Position numbers and translations under genes: made by a program. DNA of 64,000 nt from Planctomycetota bacterium (GTDB taxonomy: Bacteria; Planctomycetota; B15-G4), in contig JAJDEP010000017.1 in the NCBI GenBank assembly GCA_029259715.1, positions 205,011-269,010 on the forward strand, written 5' to 3'. Shown here one piece after another: positions 50,203 through 58,292 of the stretch. Position 1 is the stretch's first letter, and each line of letters starts with the position of its first letter. Under the pieces are notes generated by a model. The model searched no databases and was not told where the DNA came from. It saw nothing but the letters and a program-made list of their open reading frames with translations.

Positions 50203-51321
50203 TCAGGTGGCCCGCGCCTCCTCGGCGATCGCACGCAGCTCGGTGATCCCGCGCTGCAGCACATCGTCGGTGGCCGCGAACGAGAGCCGGAAGTGGGTGG
50301 CCCGGCGAGACATGGCCTTGCCCGGCACCACGAGCACCCGGCGCTCCAGGCAACGCTGCATGAACACGTCGGTCTCGAGACCGCCGGGCAGCTCCGGGAA
50401 CATGTAGAAGGAACCGCCCGGGCTCGCGATCTCGTACAGGTCGCCCAGGCCCTCCACGATCATGTCGCGCTTGCCGCGGTAGGCGGAGATCTGCGCGCTC
50501 ATGTCCACGTCGAGCGCAGCCAGCCCGGCGCGCTGCACGATCGACGGCGCGCACACGAACGAGAACTGCTGCATGCGTCGCATGGCGTCGATCAATTCCG
50601 CGGACCCGGCCGCGTAACCCAGGCGCCAGCCGGCCATGCCGTAGGTCTTCGACCAGCCGCCCAGCAACAGCAGGCGCTGCTCGTCGACGTGGCCCACGGC
50701 GGACACGTGCGGGCCGTCGTACACGAACGCGTCGTAGATCTCGTCCGAGATGACCGTCAGGTCGTGACGCTCCGCCACGCGCCCCACCGCATCGAGTTCC
50801 TCGGCGGTGAGCGTGCGACCGGTGGGGTTGCTGGGCGAGTTGATCAGGATCGCGCGGGTGCGCTCGCTGATGCCCTGCTCGAGTGCCTGCTCGGTGAGCG
50901 GCGTCCCCGGGTACATGTCGTAGTAGACCGGCACGCCGCTGCACATGCCCGCAAGCACCGGGTACATGACGAAGTACGGGTCGGGGATCAGGATCTCGTC
51001 GCCGGGATCGAGCAACCCCATGAAGCCCAGCTGCAGGCCGCCCGAGACGCCCAGGGTGATGATGCTGTGCCGCCCCTGGTAGCCGTACTGTTCGGCGAGC
51101 CGGTCGAGCGTGCGCTCGTTCAGTTCGGGCAGTCCCTGGGTCACCGTGTAGCGGCTGAAGTTCTCCTCGACAGCCTCGATCGCCGCCTGCTTGACGGCCT
51201 CGGGCGGGTCGAAGTGCGCCTGCCCGATCGAGAGGTTGATCGGGTCCTCCATCGACGCGACCAGCTCGAACATCTTGCGGATGCCGCTGGCTTCGACGGC
51301 GCTGGCACGGCGGGAGATCAT
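50203..51321 (-). CDS. PLP-dependent class I/II aminotransferase
   Basis: 372 residues, fold type I. The PLP-binding lysine lies in GGWSKTYGMAGWRLGY; INSPSNPTGR and ISDEIYDAFVYDG are the substrate/cofactor motifs, and the C-terminus has HFRLSFAATDD with the substrate-carboxylate Arg. The pattern matches aspartate/alanine/aromatic aminotransferases of the AspC-like subgroup. The specificity cannot be settled. The ATG at 51319-51321 is chosen because homology begins at once; an upstream in-frame ATG near 51357 is possible. It is followed 2 bp downstream by queE. Confidence 0.93.
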   Translation of the reverse strand: MISRRASAVEASGIRKMFELVASMEDPINLSIGQAHFDPPEAVKQAAIEAVEENFSRYTVTQGLPELNERTLDRLAEQYGYQGRHSIITLGVSGGLQLGFMGLLDPGDEILIPDPYFVMYPVLAGMCSGVPVYYDMYPGTPLTEQALEQGISERTRAILINSPSNPTGRTLTAEELDAVGRVAERHDLTVISDEIYDAFVYDGPHVSAVGHVDEQRLLLLGGWSKTYGMAGWRLGYAAGSAELIDAMRRMQQFSFVCAPSIVQRAGLAALDVDMSAQISAYRGKRDMIVEGLGDLYEIASPGGSFYMFPELPGGLETDVFMQRCLERRVLVVPGKAMSRRATHFRLSFAATDDVLQRGITELRAIAEEARAT

Positions 51322-51401
51322 GCGATGAGGGACGCCACGAGCCGCTCCGCCGGGCATCGCTGCGGGGCCGAGCGCCTGGAAGGGGACGGAGCCGGAGCGC
51401 T

Positions 51402-51572
51402 CTAGCGCTTCTTCGTCTTGAAGGACGTGCGCACCTTCGGCAACCCGAAGACCGAGTCCTCCGCGTTGAGCTTGCCTTCCTTCTTGAGCTTCTCCAGCCG
51501 CTCGATGCGCGTCCACACGTTGCGGGAACGGATCAGGCCGCTCTGGACCTTCAGGCTTCTGTGGATCGACAT
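51402..51572 (-). CDS. Small basic 'PVC signature' protein
   Basis: 56 residues, very basic. The sequence MSIHRSLK, RSRNVWTRIERLEKLKKEG, SVFGLPKV and a Lys-rich end match the small basic protein conserved in Planctomycetes, Verrucomicrobia and Chlamydiae. The family is thought to bind nucleic acid, probably rRNA, in a housekeeping role. ATG at 51570-51572 with AGGA 7 bp upstream; the frame is open to 51617 but that part has no conservation pattern. This gene is the best evidence for the lineage of the DNA. It lies 80 bp upstream of the aminotransferase gene. Confidence 0.85.
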   Translation of the reverse strand: MSIHRSLKVQSGLIRSRNVWTRIERLEKLKKEGKLNAEDSVFGLPKVRTSFKTKKR

Positions 51573-51737
51573 GGCAAGTCCTCGGACGGACGACAAAGGG
51601 CGCTTCATCTTGCACATGCGCCCGCGCCCGTCAACCTGCGAGCGACCGCCCCCAGCGAGTGATCACCGGGCCCCAGCCCGCGATCCAGCCCGCGATCCGC
51701 AGCAGCCAGCCCCCACGGGCCCGGCGCAGTCGACCCC

Positions 51738-52634
51738 CTAGTTCGCACCCTCGGGATTGGGGTGCACGATGACCCGGGCATCCTGGAACGGGCGCTTGTT
51801 GCCCGTGGGCCAGTCATCGATGGCGCGCAGGGCGTCCACCGTGCCGGCCAGCATCTCGCGCGCCGGCGCGTTGCCGACGACCAGTTCCACCTTGGTCGGT
51901 CGGCCCTCCACCACGCCGTAGCCGAGCAGGCCGACGTCCCCGTAGCCCCGCTCCTGGAGTTCACGGGCGGCGCCCTGATAGGAGCCCACGACCCGGTCGG
52001 AACCGCCCAGGTACGTCGCCACGCGCACGGTGAAGCGCTGCGGCTCGTCGACCGGCTGCTCCCAGGGTGGCGCGACGCCGTCGTCGCCGGCGATCAGGCT
52101 GTCGAGGTCGGTGCCGGCCTCGGTCGAAGAGTTCTCGTCGTTGCCGAAGGACCACGAGTCAGTGGCCAGTCCGTCGCCGATCGGCGTGCCCGTCACCCCG
52201 GCCGTCTTGAGCGCGGGCGGCCCCTCCTCCTCGCCGCCGTTGATCCACAGCATCAGCGAGACGGCCCCGAACACGGCCAAGGTGGCGTAGAGCAGCGCGC
52301 GGTTGGAGAGCAGCGGGCCGTCGCGCGAGGGCCGACGGGCCGGAGCGCTGCGACGAGCGCCGGCCGACGCGCGGCTGGTGGCGGAGGGTCGCTTCGAACC
52401 GGCTGATGCCGTGAGGGCGGATCGCCCCCCACCGGAGCGCCCACTCCCTGAGCGCGAACTCGCGCGCCCAGTGGACTGGAGCCGTGCTCCCTTCTGGGTA
52501 GGCGTCGTATCGCGCGTTGTGGAACGCACGACCTTGCCGGACACGGTGCGCCGCTCCCGAGGTTGACGGGAGGCTTGGTCAAAGCCGCCGTCGCTGGAGC
52601 GGAAGATGTCTAACGGGTGCGGTTTCGGCGACAT
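51738..52634 (-). CDS. Single-pass membrane protein with basic Ser-rich N-terminus and SPOR-like C-terminal domain
   Basis: 298 residues. Residues 1-110 are low in complexity and very basic (GRASSRSGSGRSGGGRS and neighbours), as in planctomycete proteins that may contact nucleic acid or phospholipid. A single membrane helix follows (about 111-132, ALLYATLAVFGAVSLMLWING). The last 90 residues (QRFTVRVATYLGGSDRVVGSYQGAARELQERGYGD and beyond) have the alternating strand/helix pattern of a SPOR-like domain, which in other proteins binds peptidoglycan; this match is tentative. The ATG at 52632-52634 has GGAGGGG at 8 bp. A 70-bp region with an unusual repeat lies just upstream. Confidence 0.7.
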   Translation of the reverse strand: MSPKPHPLDIFRSSDGGFDQASRQPRERRTVSGKVVRSTTRDTTPTQKGARLQSTGRASSRSGSGRSGGGRSALTASAGSKRPSATSRASAGARRSAPARRPSRDGPLLSNRALLYATLAVFGAVSLMLWINGGEEEGPPALKTAGVTGTPIGDGLATDSWSFGNDENSSTEAGTDLDSLIAGDDGVAPPWEQPVDEPQRFTVRVATYLGGSDRVVGSYQGAARELQERGYGDVGLLGYGVVEGRPTKVELVVGNAPAREMLAGTVDALRAIDDWPTGNKRPFQDARVIVHPNPEGAN

Positions 52635-52750
52635 GCCGTTTGCCCCTCCGCCTGGTTCCAACTGCCGCGAAGCACCCTAGGCCATGGCAGGGGCCGTTTC
52701 CACGCCGGCTTCTCAAAAAGCGCGGCGTTTCCCGGCGGGCCGTCCGAGGG

Positions 52751-52790
52751 GGCGTGCCCGCAGCAGGAGCTGGTGAGAAGTCCGGGCTAG
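52751..52790. repeat. Second copy of the 40-bp stop-codon element
   Basis: GGCGTGCCCGCAGCAGGAGC and the 20 bases after it match 21002-21041 with a single mismatch (C for T). As there, the minus-strand TAG (52787-52789) of the adjacent gene lies inside. The left arm TAGCCCGGAC of the first copy is not present here, so no hairpin forms. Confidence 0.85.
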
Positions 52791-54031
52791 CGGTGGCTGA
52801 CGATGAGTTCGCGGAACAGCCGCTCCTCGTCGCCGAGACTGCGCCGCGCGGCACTCTGGTAGGCGGCCTCCAGCGTGCGTCCGGCGGCGAGGCCCTCGAT
52901 CCAGCGCGTGACGGCCTGGGTCCCGTGCAACGAGACCACGTGGTCCACGAAGGCGTAGCTCAGCAGGTAGGCCTGGCGCACCTGGACCGGATCGGTGAGT
53001 TCCACGAACGACAGCGGCAGTTCGCCCACGCGGGGCAGGGCGTTGCGGTCGGCCCCCTGGGCGTCGAGCCACTCGACCAGCCGGTCGGCGCCCCCGCCGC
53101 GCTCGTGCTCCATGACCTGGGCCAGGCCCTCGTTCAGGAACGTGGGACAGGCCGGGTGCAGCTCGGACACGATCAGGTGCGTGTACTCGTGCCGGAACGA
53201 GGCCTCGATCTGCTTGCGGTCCCGGTCCACATCCGCGATCGGCAGGCGGATCTTGCGGTCGAAGAGGCCCGCCACCCAGTCGTGGGCGCCGGTCACGCGC
53301 TTGAACTCCTCGGGCGGGTAGAGCACCACCGTGGTGAGCTGTTCAGGCCAGTGGCGCAGGTTGTTGCAGACCTCGGCCCGGGCCCGTTCGAGCACGTCGA
53401 TCAGGCGCGACGCGTACGACGGCCCCTGGGCGCGCAGCGGGTGCCGGATCACGAACGACTGACTGCGGCTGGTGAGGTAGTCCTGCTCCACATCGTGCTG
53501 CCGGGCGTTGCGCGTCGACGCCTCCCGCGCGAACGCCGCGACCTTGGCGTCATCGCTCCCGGCCGCGCGACCGTAGGCCGCCGAGGCGTCCTCGAGCCGG
53601 TCGAGCAGGTTCAGCGTGTCACCCAGCATGAGCCAGGCGTGATGGGAGTCGGGGTGGTCCTCGATCACGCCGCGCAGCACCCGCTCGGCCTCGTCGAGGC
53701 GGTAGTGGCGCAAGAGCAGTTGCGCGAGGTGGATGCGGTAGCCCGCCTCCTCGGGGTTGAGCTCGCCGGCCGTGCGGAAGTCCGCGGCCGCCGCGTCGTA
53801 GGACAGCGCCTCGAGCAGCGCCTTGCCCCGCAGGAAGTGCGCATAGGCGAGGTTGCGCGTGAGCACCGGCTGGTCGGGGTCGAGGCCCCGGGCCTTCTCC
53901 AGCAACTGGATCGCATCGGCAGGCCGGCCGCTGTCGAGCGCGCTCATGGCCTGCTCGTTGAGGTCGAAGACGTCGTCGCCCAGCACCAGTCCGGTGCTCA
54001 GCAACAAGGCGGCCAGCGTGGCGCGGATCAC
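52787..54031 (-). CDS. Secreted TPR protein with gluzincin metallopeptidase domain (peptidase MA-like)
   Basis: 414 residues. Residues 1-18 form a signal peptide (IRATLAALLLSTGLVLG). Residues about 22-160 hold TPR-type helices (AIQLLEKARGLDPDQPVL, AAADFRTAGELNPEEAG, VIEDHPDSHHAWLMLGDTL). The C-terminal half has the zinc motif HEYTH (281-285) with the third ligand in FLNEGLAQ (E301), the pattern of the peptidase MA family. It probably processes proteins in the periplasm or envelope. The start is GTG at 54029-54031, overlapping the upstream stop by 4 bp. Its own stop lies in the dispersed 40-bp repeat, so the C-terminal codons were probably fixed by that element. Confidence 0.82.
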   Translation of the reverse strand: MIRATLAALLLSTGLVLGDDVFDLNEQAMSALDSGRPADAIQLLEKARGLDPDQPVLTRNLAYAHFLRGKALLEALSYDAAAADFRTAGELNPEEAGYRIHLAQLLLRHYRLDEAERVLRGVIEDHPDSHHAWLMLGDTLNLLDRLEDASAAYGRAAGSDDAKVAAFAREASTRNARQHDVEQDYLTSRSQSFVIRHPLRAQGPSYASRLIDVLERARAEVCNNLRHWPEQLTTVVLYPPEEFKRVTGAHDWVAGLFDRKIRLPIADVDRDRKQIEASFRHEYTHLIVSELHPACPTFLNEGLAQVMEHERGGGADRLVEWLDAQGADRNALPRVGELPLSFVELTDPVQVRQAYLLSYAFVDHVVSLHGTQAVTRWIEGLAAGRTLEAAYQSAARRSLGDEERLFRELIVSHR

Positions 54032-54549
54032 GAGCGGGACTCTCCTGCGGCGGGACGCGTCGCCGTCCGTCGGGCGGCCATGCCGTCGACGAAGCGGCGG
54101 TAGACGTAGGGGCGCTCGAAGCGTGTGTGCAACGCGCGCAACTCGGCGTGGAAGCTCTCGTACACCTCGGGCATCTCCGTCGACCAGCCAGGGTCGCAGA
54201 AGTAGACGCGACAGCCCAGCGGACGACCGTCCCGCAGGCCGCACAGTCCATCGACATACCAGGGGCACTGACCTGAAGCAGCGGCCGGAACGGCCCCCCC
54301 GGCCGCGGCCAGGGCGTACTGTTCCTCCACCTCGGTGGCGAACAGTTCGTGATCGCTGCGGGGGAAGTCGCAGCAGCGGCCCGACATCTCGCAGCGGGGC
54401 GAGCTGGCCGCGACCCGGCGACCGAGACGGGCGTACAGGTCGGCCAGCTCCCGGTGCAAGTCCCGATCCGGATCGGCGTGAGCGCGCCGGTCGCCACCCG
54501 GATCCCGGGGCGAGTCGTCCAGAGGAGCGTCGTGTGGCGCGCGGTCCAT
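54028..54549 (-). CDS. YkgJ-like cysteine-rich (zinc/iron-chelating) protein
   Basis: 173 residues. The pattern CEMSGRCCDFPRSD near 54-67 and a second group GQCPWYVDGLCGLRDGRPLGCRVYFCDP (about 93-120) give eight cysteines in the arrangement of YkgJ-type metal-binding domains. Function is unknown; metal storage or a cofactor role are suggestions. No signal peptide is visible. The ATG is at 54547-54549 with no strong ribosome binding site, but TAAGCT 11 bp upstream could be a -10 box. It overlaps the TPR-peptidase start by 4 bp, so a joint role at the envelope is plausible. It is divergent from the TMTC-like gene. Confidence 0.75.
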   Translation of the reverse strand: MDRAPHDAPLDDSPRDPGGDRRAHADPDRDLHRELADLYARLGRRVAASSPRCEMSGRCCDFPRSDHELFATEVEEQYALAAAGGAVPAAASGQCPWYVDGLCGLRDGRPLGCRVYFCDPGWSTEMPEVYESFHAELRALHTRFERPYVYRRFVDGMAARRTATRPAAGESRS

Positions 54550-54680
54550 GCTGGCAGCTGAGCTTAGCACCGGGCCGGGGCACGCCCACGATTCTCCACC
54601 ACCGCTCCCGTCCCGACCCCGGTCACGACGGACCGCGACGGGCCCGGGAACTCACGCATGGGAGAAGCGTGCGACGCGCT

Positions 54681-54686
54681 TACGAT
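54681..54686 (+). promoter_or_regulatory. Candidate -10 box for the TMTC-like gene
   Basis: TACGAT, 26 bp before the TTG start at 54713, with room for a short leader holding the GGAG ribosome binding site (54703-54706). No -35 match. Confidence 0.35.
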
Positions 54687-54712
54687 GGCGAGGACTCGTA
54701 GCGGAGACGCCC

Positions 54713-56881
54713 TTGATCCCGAGCAGCGGCCGGCCGGCGCAACCCCCAGCGGAACCGGGCGGCCCACGCGCAGCGGCCGCCCCGCCCGGTGCGCGCCCTG
54801 ATCCCCGGCGCGATCGGCTCGCAGCGACCATCACCCTGGTCGTGTTCGGCCTCGTCGTCTACGCCGTGTACGGCCCGGTCCTCGACGCGCCCTTCATCTA
54901 CGACGACCACAACGCCATCGTGGACAACCGCCACGTCCGACGCTTGTGGCCGATCGCGGAAGCCGTCAGCGCACCAGCTCAGTCGACCGTGTCCGGCCGC
55001 CCGCTGGTCGCCCTCTCCCTCGCGCTGAACCACGCACTGGGCGGGTACGACGTGCGCGGCTACCACCTCGTGAACCTCGCGTTGCACCTGGCCAACGCGT
55101 TGCTCGTCTTCGGGCTGCTGGCCCGTTCCTTCGACCTGGCACGGCGCCGCCACCGGACGACAGACGCGACTCACGCGACAGACGGCGCGCGCGATCCGCG
55201 CGACGCAGGCCGCGCAGGCCAACTGAACCAGCCGGGCGACGCGAACGATGCAAGCCGCGCGCGAGCCGCGCGCACCACGGCGCTGATCGCCGCCCTGATC
55301 TGGCTGGTCCATCCGCTCGGAACCGAGGCGGTGGCCTACGTGATCCAGCGCACTGAACTGCTCGTGTCCTGCTTCCTGCTGGGGAGCCTGTACGCCGCCA
55401 CGCGCGGCTGGACGCTCACGCCGCCGGACGCGTCGGGTGCCGCCCCGCAACGGCCCGGGCCCGACGGACTCCGGCGCTGGCACGCGCTCGCCGTGACCTG
55501 CTGCTGGCTCGCGGTGCTCAGCAAGGAGGTGGCCGTGGCCATCCCGCCGCTGCTGCTGGCCTGGGATGCCGTGCTGGTGAGCGGGTCGGTGCGCGGAGCA
55601 TTGCGACGACATCGACTGCTGCACGCCGGCGCCTTCGCCAGTTGGTTGCTGCTGGCCTGGATCGTGTGGAGCGGTCCGCGCAGCGGCACGGTGGGCTGGC
55701 ACCTCGGCGTCTCGCCGCTCGAGTCGCTGCAGACCCAGGCCGGCGTGCTGCTGTGGTACCTGCGCCTGGCGCTGGTGCCCGACGCGCTCTCGATCGCCTA
55801 CGACTGGCCCATCCTGCGGGACGGCGCCGCCGCCCTGCCGGCGCTGCTCGCCGTCGCCACGCTGCTGGTCACGTCGTCGGTCGCCGCCGCCCGCGGACGC
55901 TGGTGGGGACTGCCCGGCCTGTGGTTCTTCCTGATCCTCGCGCCCACGTCGAGCGTGGTGCCGATCGTCTCCGAGGTGGCGGCGGAGCGACGCATGTACC
56001 TGCCGCTGCTGGCGCTGGTGTTCCCGCTGGTCCTGCTGGGCAGCGTCCTGTTGCGGCGCGTCGTGGGAGCGGCGCCCGCCCGACGCGCGCTGGGCATCGG
56101 CAGCGCCGCGCTGGTCATCGGCCTGCTCGCCGTGACGGCCCGGGCGCGAGTCGAACTCTACCGCCGGCCCGTGGACATCTGGTCCGCGGCCGTGGAGCAG
56201 CGCCCCGAGAGCCTCACGGCGCGCGTGAACCTGGGTCGCGCCCTGGCCGACGCCGGTCGGGCCGACGAAGCCCGCCTGCAGTTCGAGCACGCACGGCGAG
56301 CTCATCCCGACGACGCCGACCTGCTGACCGCCATGGGCATGCTGCTGCGCGAGACGGGCCGCATGGAGGCGGCCGCCGAGCACTTCCGCGCCGCCGCCGC
56401 CGCCGACCCACGAGCCGCGGCCGCGCGCAACAACCTCGGCAACGTCGCCGCCGCGAACGAGGACTGGGCCGCTGCCGAGCGCTGGTACACCGAGGTGCTG
56501 GCCATCGACCCCGATCACTACCGCGCCCACGCCAACCTCGCACGCGCGCTCCAGGCCACCGGCCGGAACGACGAGGCCGTCGCGCACCTGCGCCGCGTCG
56601 TCGACCTGGAGCCCGACCTCGTGACGCAGCGCATCGCCCTGTGTCGGGAACTCCTGCAGCGCGCCCAGGTCGACGAGGTGCTGGAGCAGCTCGACGCCGA
56701 CACGCTGGCCCGCGCCCGGAGCAGCGAACTCTACGACCTGCTCGGTCTGGCCCGGGCCGAGCGCGGCGAATGGGCGGCCGCCGTCAAGGCCTTCGAGTCG
56801 GGGCTGGCGCTGGATCCGCAGCGACTGGAGCTGCGGCAGCACCTGGCCCAGGCGCGGAGCCGGGCGGCGACCGGAGGCTGA
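54713..56881 (+). CDS. TMTC-like TPR membrane protein (putative protein O-mannosyltransferase-type)
   Basis: 722 residues. About ten hydrophobic segments fill residues 30-450, beginning ITLVVFGLVVYAVYGPVLDAPFIYDDHNAIVDN, where the Asp-rich YDDHNAI motif is characteristic of this group of GT-C-type proteins. A TPR array follows from about 500 (LTARVNLGRALADAGRADEA and later repeats such as YRAHANLARALQATGRNDEA). Similar eukaryotic proteins (TMTC1-4) O-mannosylate proteins in the ER; bacterial homologues are common in planctomycetes and their substrate is unknown. The start TTG at 54713 has GGAG 6 bp upstream. A hydrophilic repeat-like loop, THATDGARDPRDAGRAG (near 150), looks like a local expansion. 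The 3' end overlaps the neighbouring gene by 98 bp on the other strand. Confidence 0.8.
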   Translation: MIPSSGRPAQPPAEPGGPRAAAAPPGARPDPRRDRLAATITLVVFGLVVYAVYGPVLDAPFIYDDHNAIVDNRHVRRLWPIAEAVSAPAQSTVSGRPLVALSLALNHALGGYDVRGYHLVNLALHLANALLVFGLLARSFDLARRRHRTTDATHATDGARDPRDAGRAGQLNQPGDANDASRARAARTTALIAALIWLVHPLGTEAVAYVIQRTELLVSCFLLGSLYAATRGWTLTPPDASGAAPQRPGPDGLRRWHALAVTCCWLAVLSKEVAVAIPPLLLAWDAVLVSGSVRGALRRHRLLHAGAFASWLLLAWIVWSGPRSGTVGWHLGVSPLESLQTQAGVLLWYLRLALVPDALSIAYDWPILRDGAAALPALLAVATLLVTSSVAAARGRWWGLPGLWFFLILAPTSSVVPIVSEVAAERRMYLPLLALVFPLVLLGSVLLRRVVGAAPARRALGIGSAALVIGLLAVTARARVELYRRPVDIWSAAVEQRPESLTARVNLGRALADAGRADEARLQFEHARRAHPDDADLLTAMGMLLRETGRMEAAAEHFRAAAAADPRAAAARNNLGNVAAANEDWAAAERWYTEVLAIDPDHYRAHANLARALQATGRNDEAVAHLRRVVDLEPDLVTQRIALCRELLQRAQVDEVLEQLDADTLARARSSELYDLLGLARAERGEWAAAVKAFESGLALDPQRLELRQHLAQARSRAATGG

Positions 56882-58292
56882 CTCGCGCCCCCGCGCCAGG
56901 CGGGTGCAACGCGCAGTCGATCACGCCGAGCACCAGCAACAACGACGTCCCGGCGGTGATGCACGCACCCGCCGTCGCCCCACCCGGGGAGATGCCGGCG
57001 AGCCACTGCAGCGGTTCGAACGCCACCAGCACCGCCGGGACGAGGGCCAGCCGGCGCAGCAGCCGCCTGCTGCCGCCCGGGTCCGTTCCCACGCCGCGCT
57101 GCTCCGCCCGCGGCGCGTCAGGACGCAACACGAACAGCGCCAGCGGCAGGGCGAGGACGTGGTAGTGCAACCACGAGAGCGGCGTCGCCACGGCGAACAG
57201 TCCGGCACCCACCCCCAGCAGGATCACGTCCGCCCGTCGCGCGGCCACGGCCGCGGCCGCGGCGTCCGCCCCGGGCCAACTGCTCCGCGTGCGCAGCATG
57301 GCGACGACGATCAACGCCAGCAGCGCGGCCGGCACGACCCAGGCCACCACGGCCACCCCACCGGCTTCCCAACCCAGTCCGTCCCGCAGCAGGCTCGCCG
57401 CCGAGATGTTGCCGATCTGCAGCGTCGGGTTGCGCCGCCCCAGGAGCTGCAGCGCCTGTTCGTACCAGTCGAACCAGATCTGCGTGCCGCCGAAGAAGCG
57501 CGTGCCCGCGGCGAAGCAGCCGGCCGCCCCGACCAGCGCACCCAGCGTCACCAGCGCGAACTTGCGCCACTGGCCGGTGAGCGACCAGCCCACGCCCCAC
57601 ACCACGGCGATCAACCCCAGGTTGGGCTTGAAGACGACCGTGCCGCCGAGCAACACGCCGGCCAGCAGTTCGCGCCAGGCCCTCGGCCGCGCCCCGAACA
57701 GGGCGACGACGGCCACCAGCACGGCGAGCAGCAAGCGGTTCACGTTGCCGACCCACACATCCGACAGCACGGGCGTGAACCAGCACAGCACGACGACGAG
57801 CGCCGCGCCGCTCGCCGCCCGAGAGTAGCCGAGCACCCGGCACAACCAGACCACCGCGCCGACGAGGCACAACAGGCTCACCCGCTGGAAGATCAACTGG
57901 TCGCGGTCGTAGTCACCACCGACGGTGTAGCCGTAGAACGTGTACAGCCAGGGCGTGGAGTAGCTCTCGATCTTGCGGACCTGTGCCGCCGCCTGGAAGC
58001 GCTTGGACGCCGTGCGCTCCGAGCGGGCCTTGCCCACCGAACGGAAAGCCAGTTCGTCGTAGCGACGGGCGAGCTCCACGCGACCGGCGTCGCTGTAGAT
58101 GGCCCCGCCCTCGCCGGCCTGGGTGGCGTGAGCCACGACCCACGGTTGGTAGTAGTCGACGCAGGTGTACTCGTCGGCCTGGCCCCAGGCCCAGAAGAGC
58201 GCGAAGACGGCAGCCGCCGCCCAGGCCAGCGACCACGACTCGCGCAGCGCGTTTGCACCCCGTGTCGGAGCCTCCCCGGCGGCGGTGCTCAC
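56784..58292 (-). CDS. Multi-pass membrane glycosyltransferase, GT87/polyprenol-mannose type
   Basis: 502 residues with about ten membrane segments. YTCVDYYQPWVVAHA near the N-terminus and a short Arg/Glu-rich loop after it resemble polyprenol-phosphate-mannose-dependent (GT87, PimE-like) transferases, in which an Asp in the first periplasmic loop is catalytic. The remaining segments (LLAVLVAVVALFGARP, ALVPAVLVAFEPLQWLAG) fit. The C-terminal 40 residues are Pro/Ala-rich (GSAPGPGAAAAPVAADPAPA). The GTG start at 58290-58292 overlaps the GT2 stop by 4 bp, so its product probably uses a lipid-linked sugar made by that enzyme. The 3' end overlaps the convergent TMTC-like gene by 98 bp, which is unusual and could mean the stop lies elsewhere. 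Confidence 0.7.
   Translation of the reverse strand: MSTAAGEAPTRGANALRESWSLAWAAAAVFALFWAWGQADEYTCVDYYQPWVVAHATQAGEGGAIYSDAGRVELARRYDELAFRSVGKARSERTASKRFQAAAQVRKIESYSTPWLYTFYGYTVGGDYDRDQLIFQRVSLLCLVGAVVWLCRVLGYSRAASGAALVVVLCWFTPVLSDVWVGNVNRLLLAVLVAVVALFGARPRAWRELLAGVLLGGTVVFKPNLGLIAVVWGVGWSLTGQWRKFALVTLGALVGAAGCFAAGTRFFGGTQIWFDWYEQALQLLGRRNPTLQIGNISAASLLRDGLGWEAGGVAVVAWVVPAALLALIVVAMLRTRSSWPGADAAAAAVAARRADVILLGVGAGLFAVATPLSWLHYHVLALPLALFVLRPDAPRAEQRGVGTDPGGSRRLLRRLALVPAVLVAFEPLQWLAGISPGGATAGACITAGTSLLLVLGVIDCALHPPGAGARVSLRSPPGSAPGPGAAAAPVAADPAPAPTRRP

Noticed and set aside
54680..56842. A 720-codon open frame on the minus strand
   Set aside because: Antisense to the TMTC-like gene, with a His/Gln/Gly-rich product lacking any motif.
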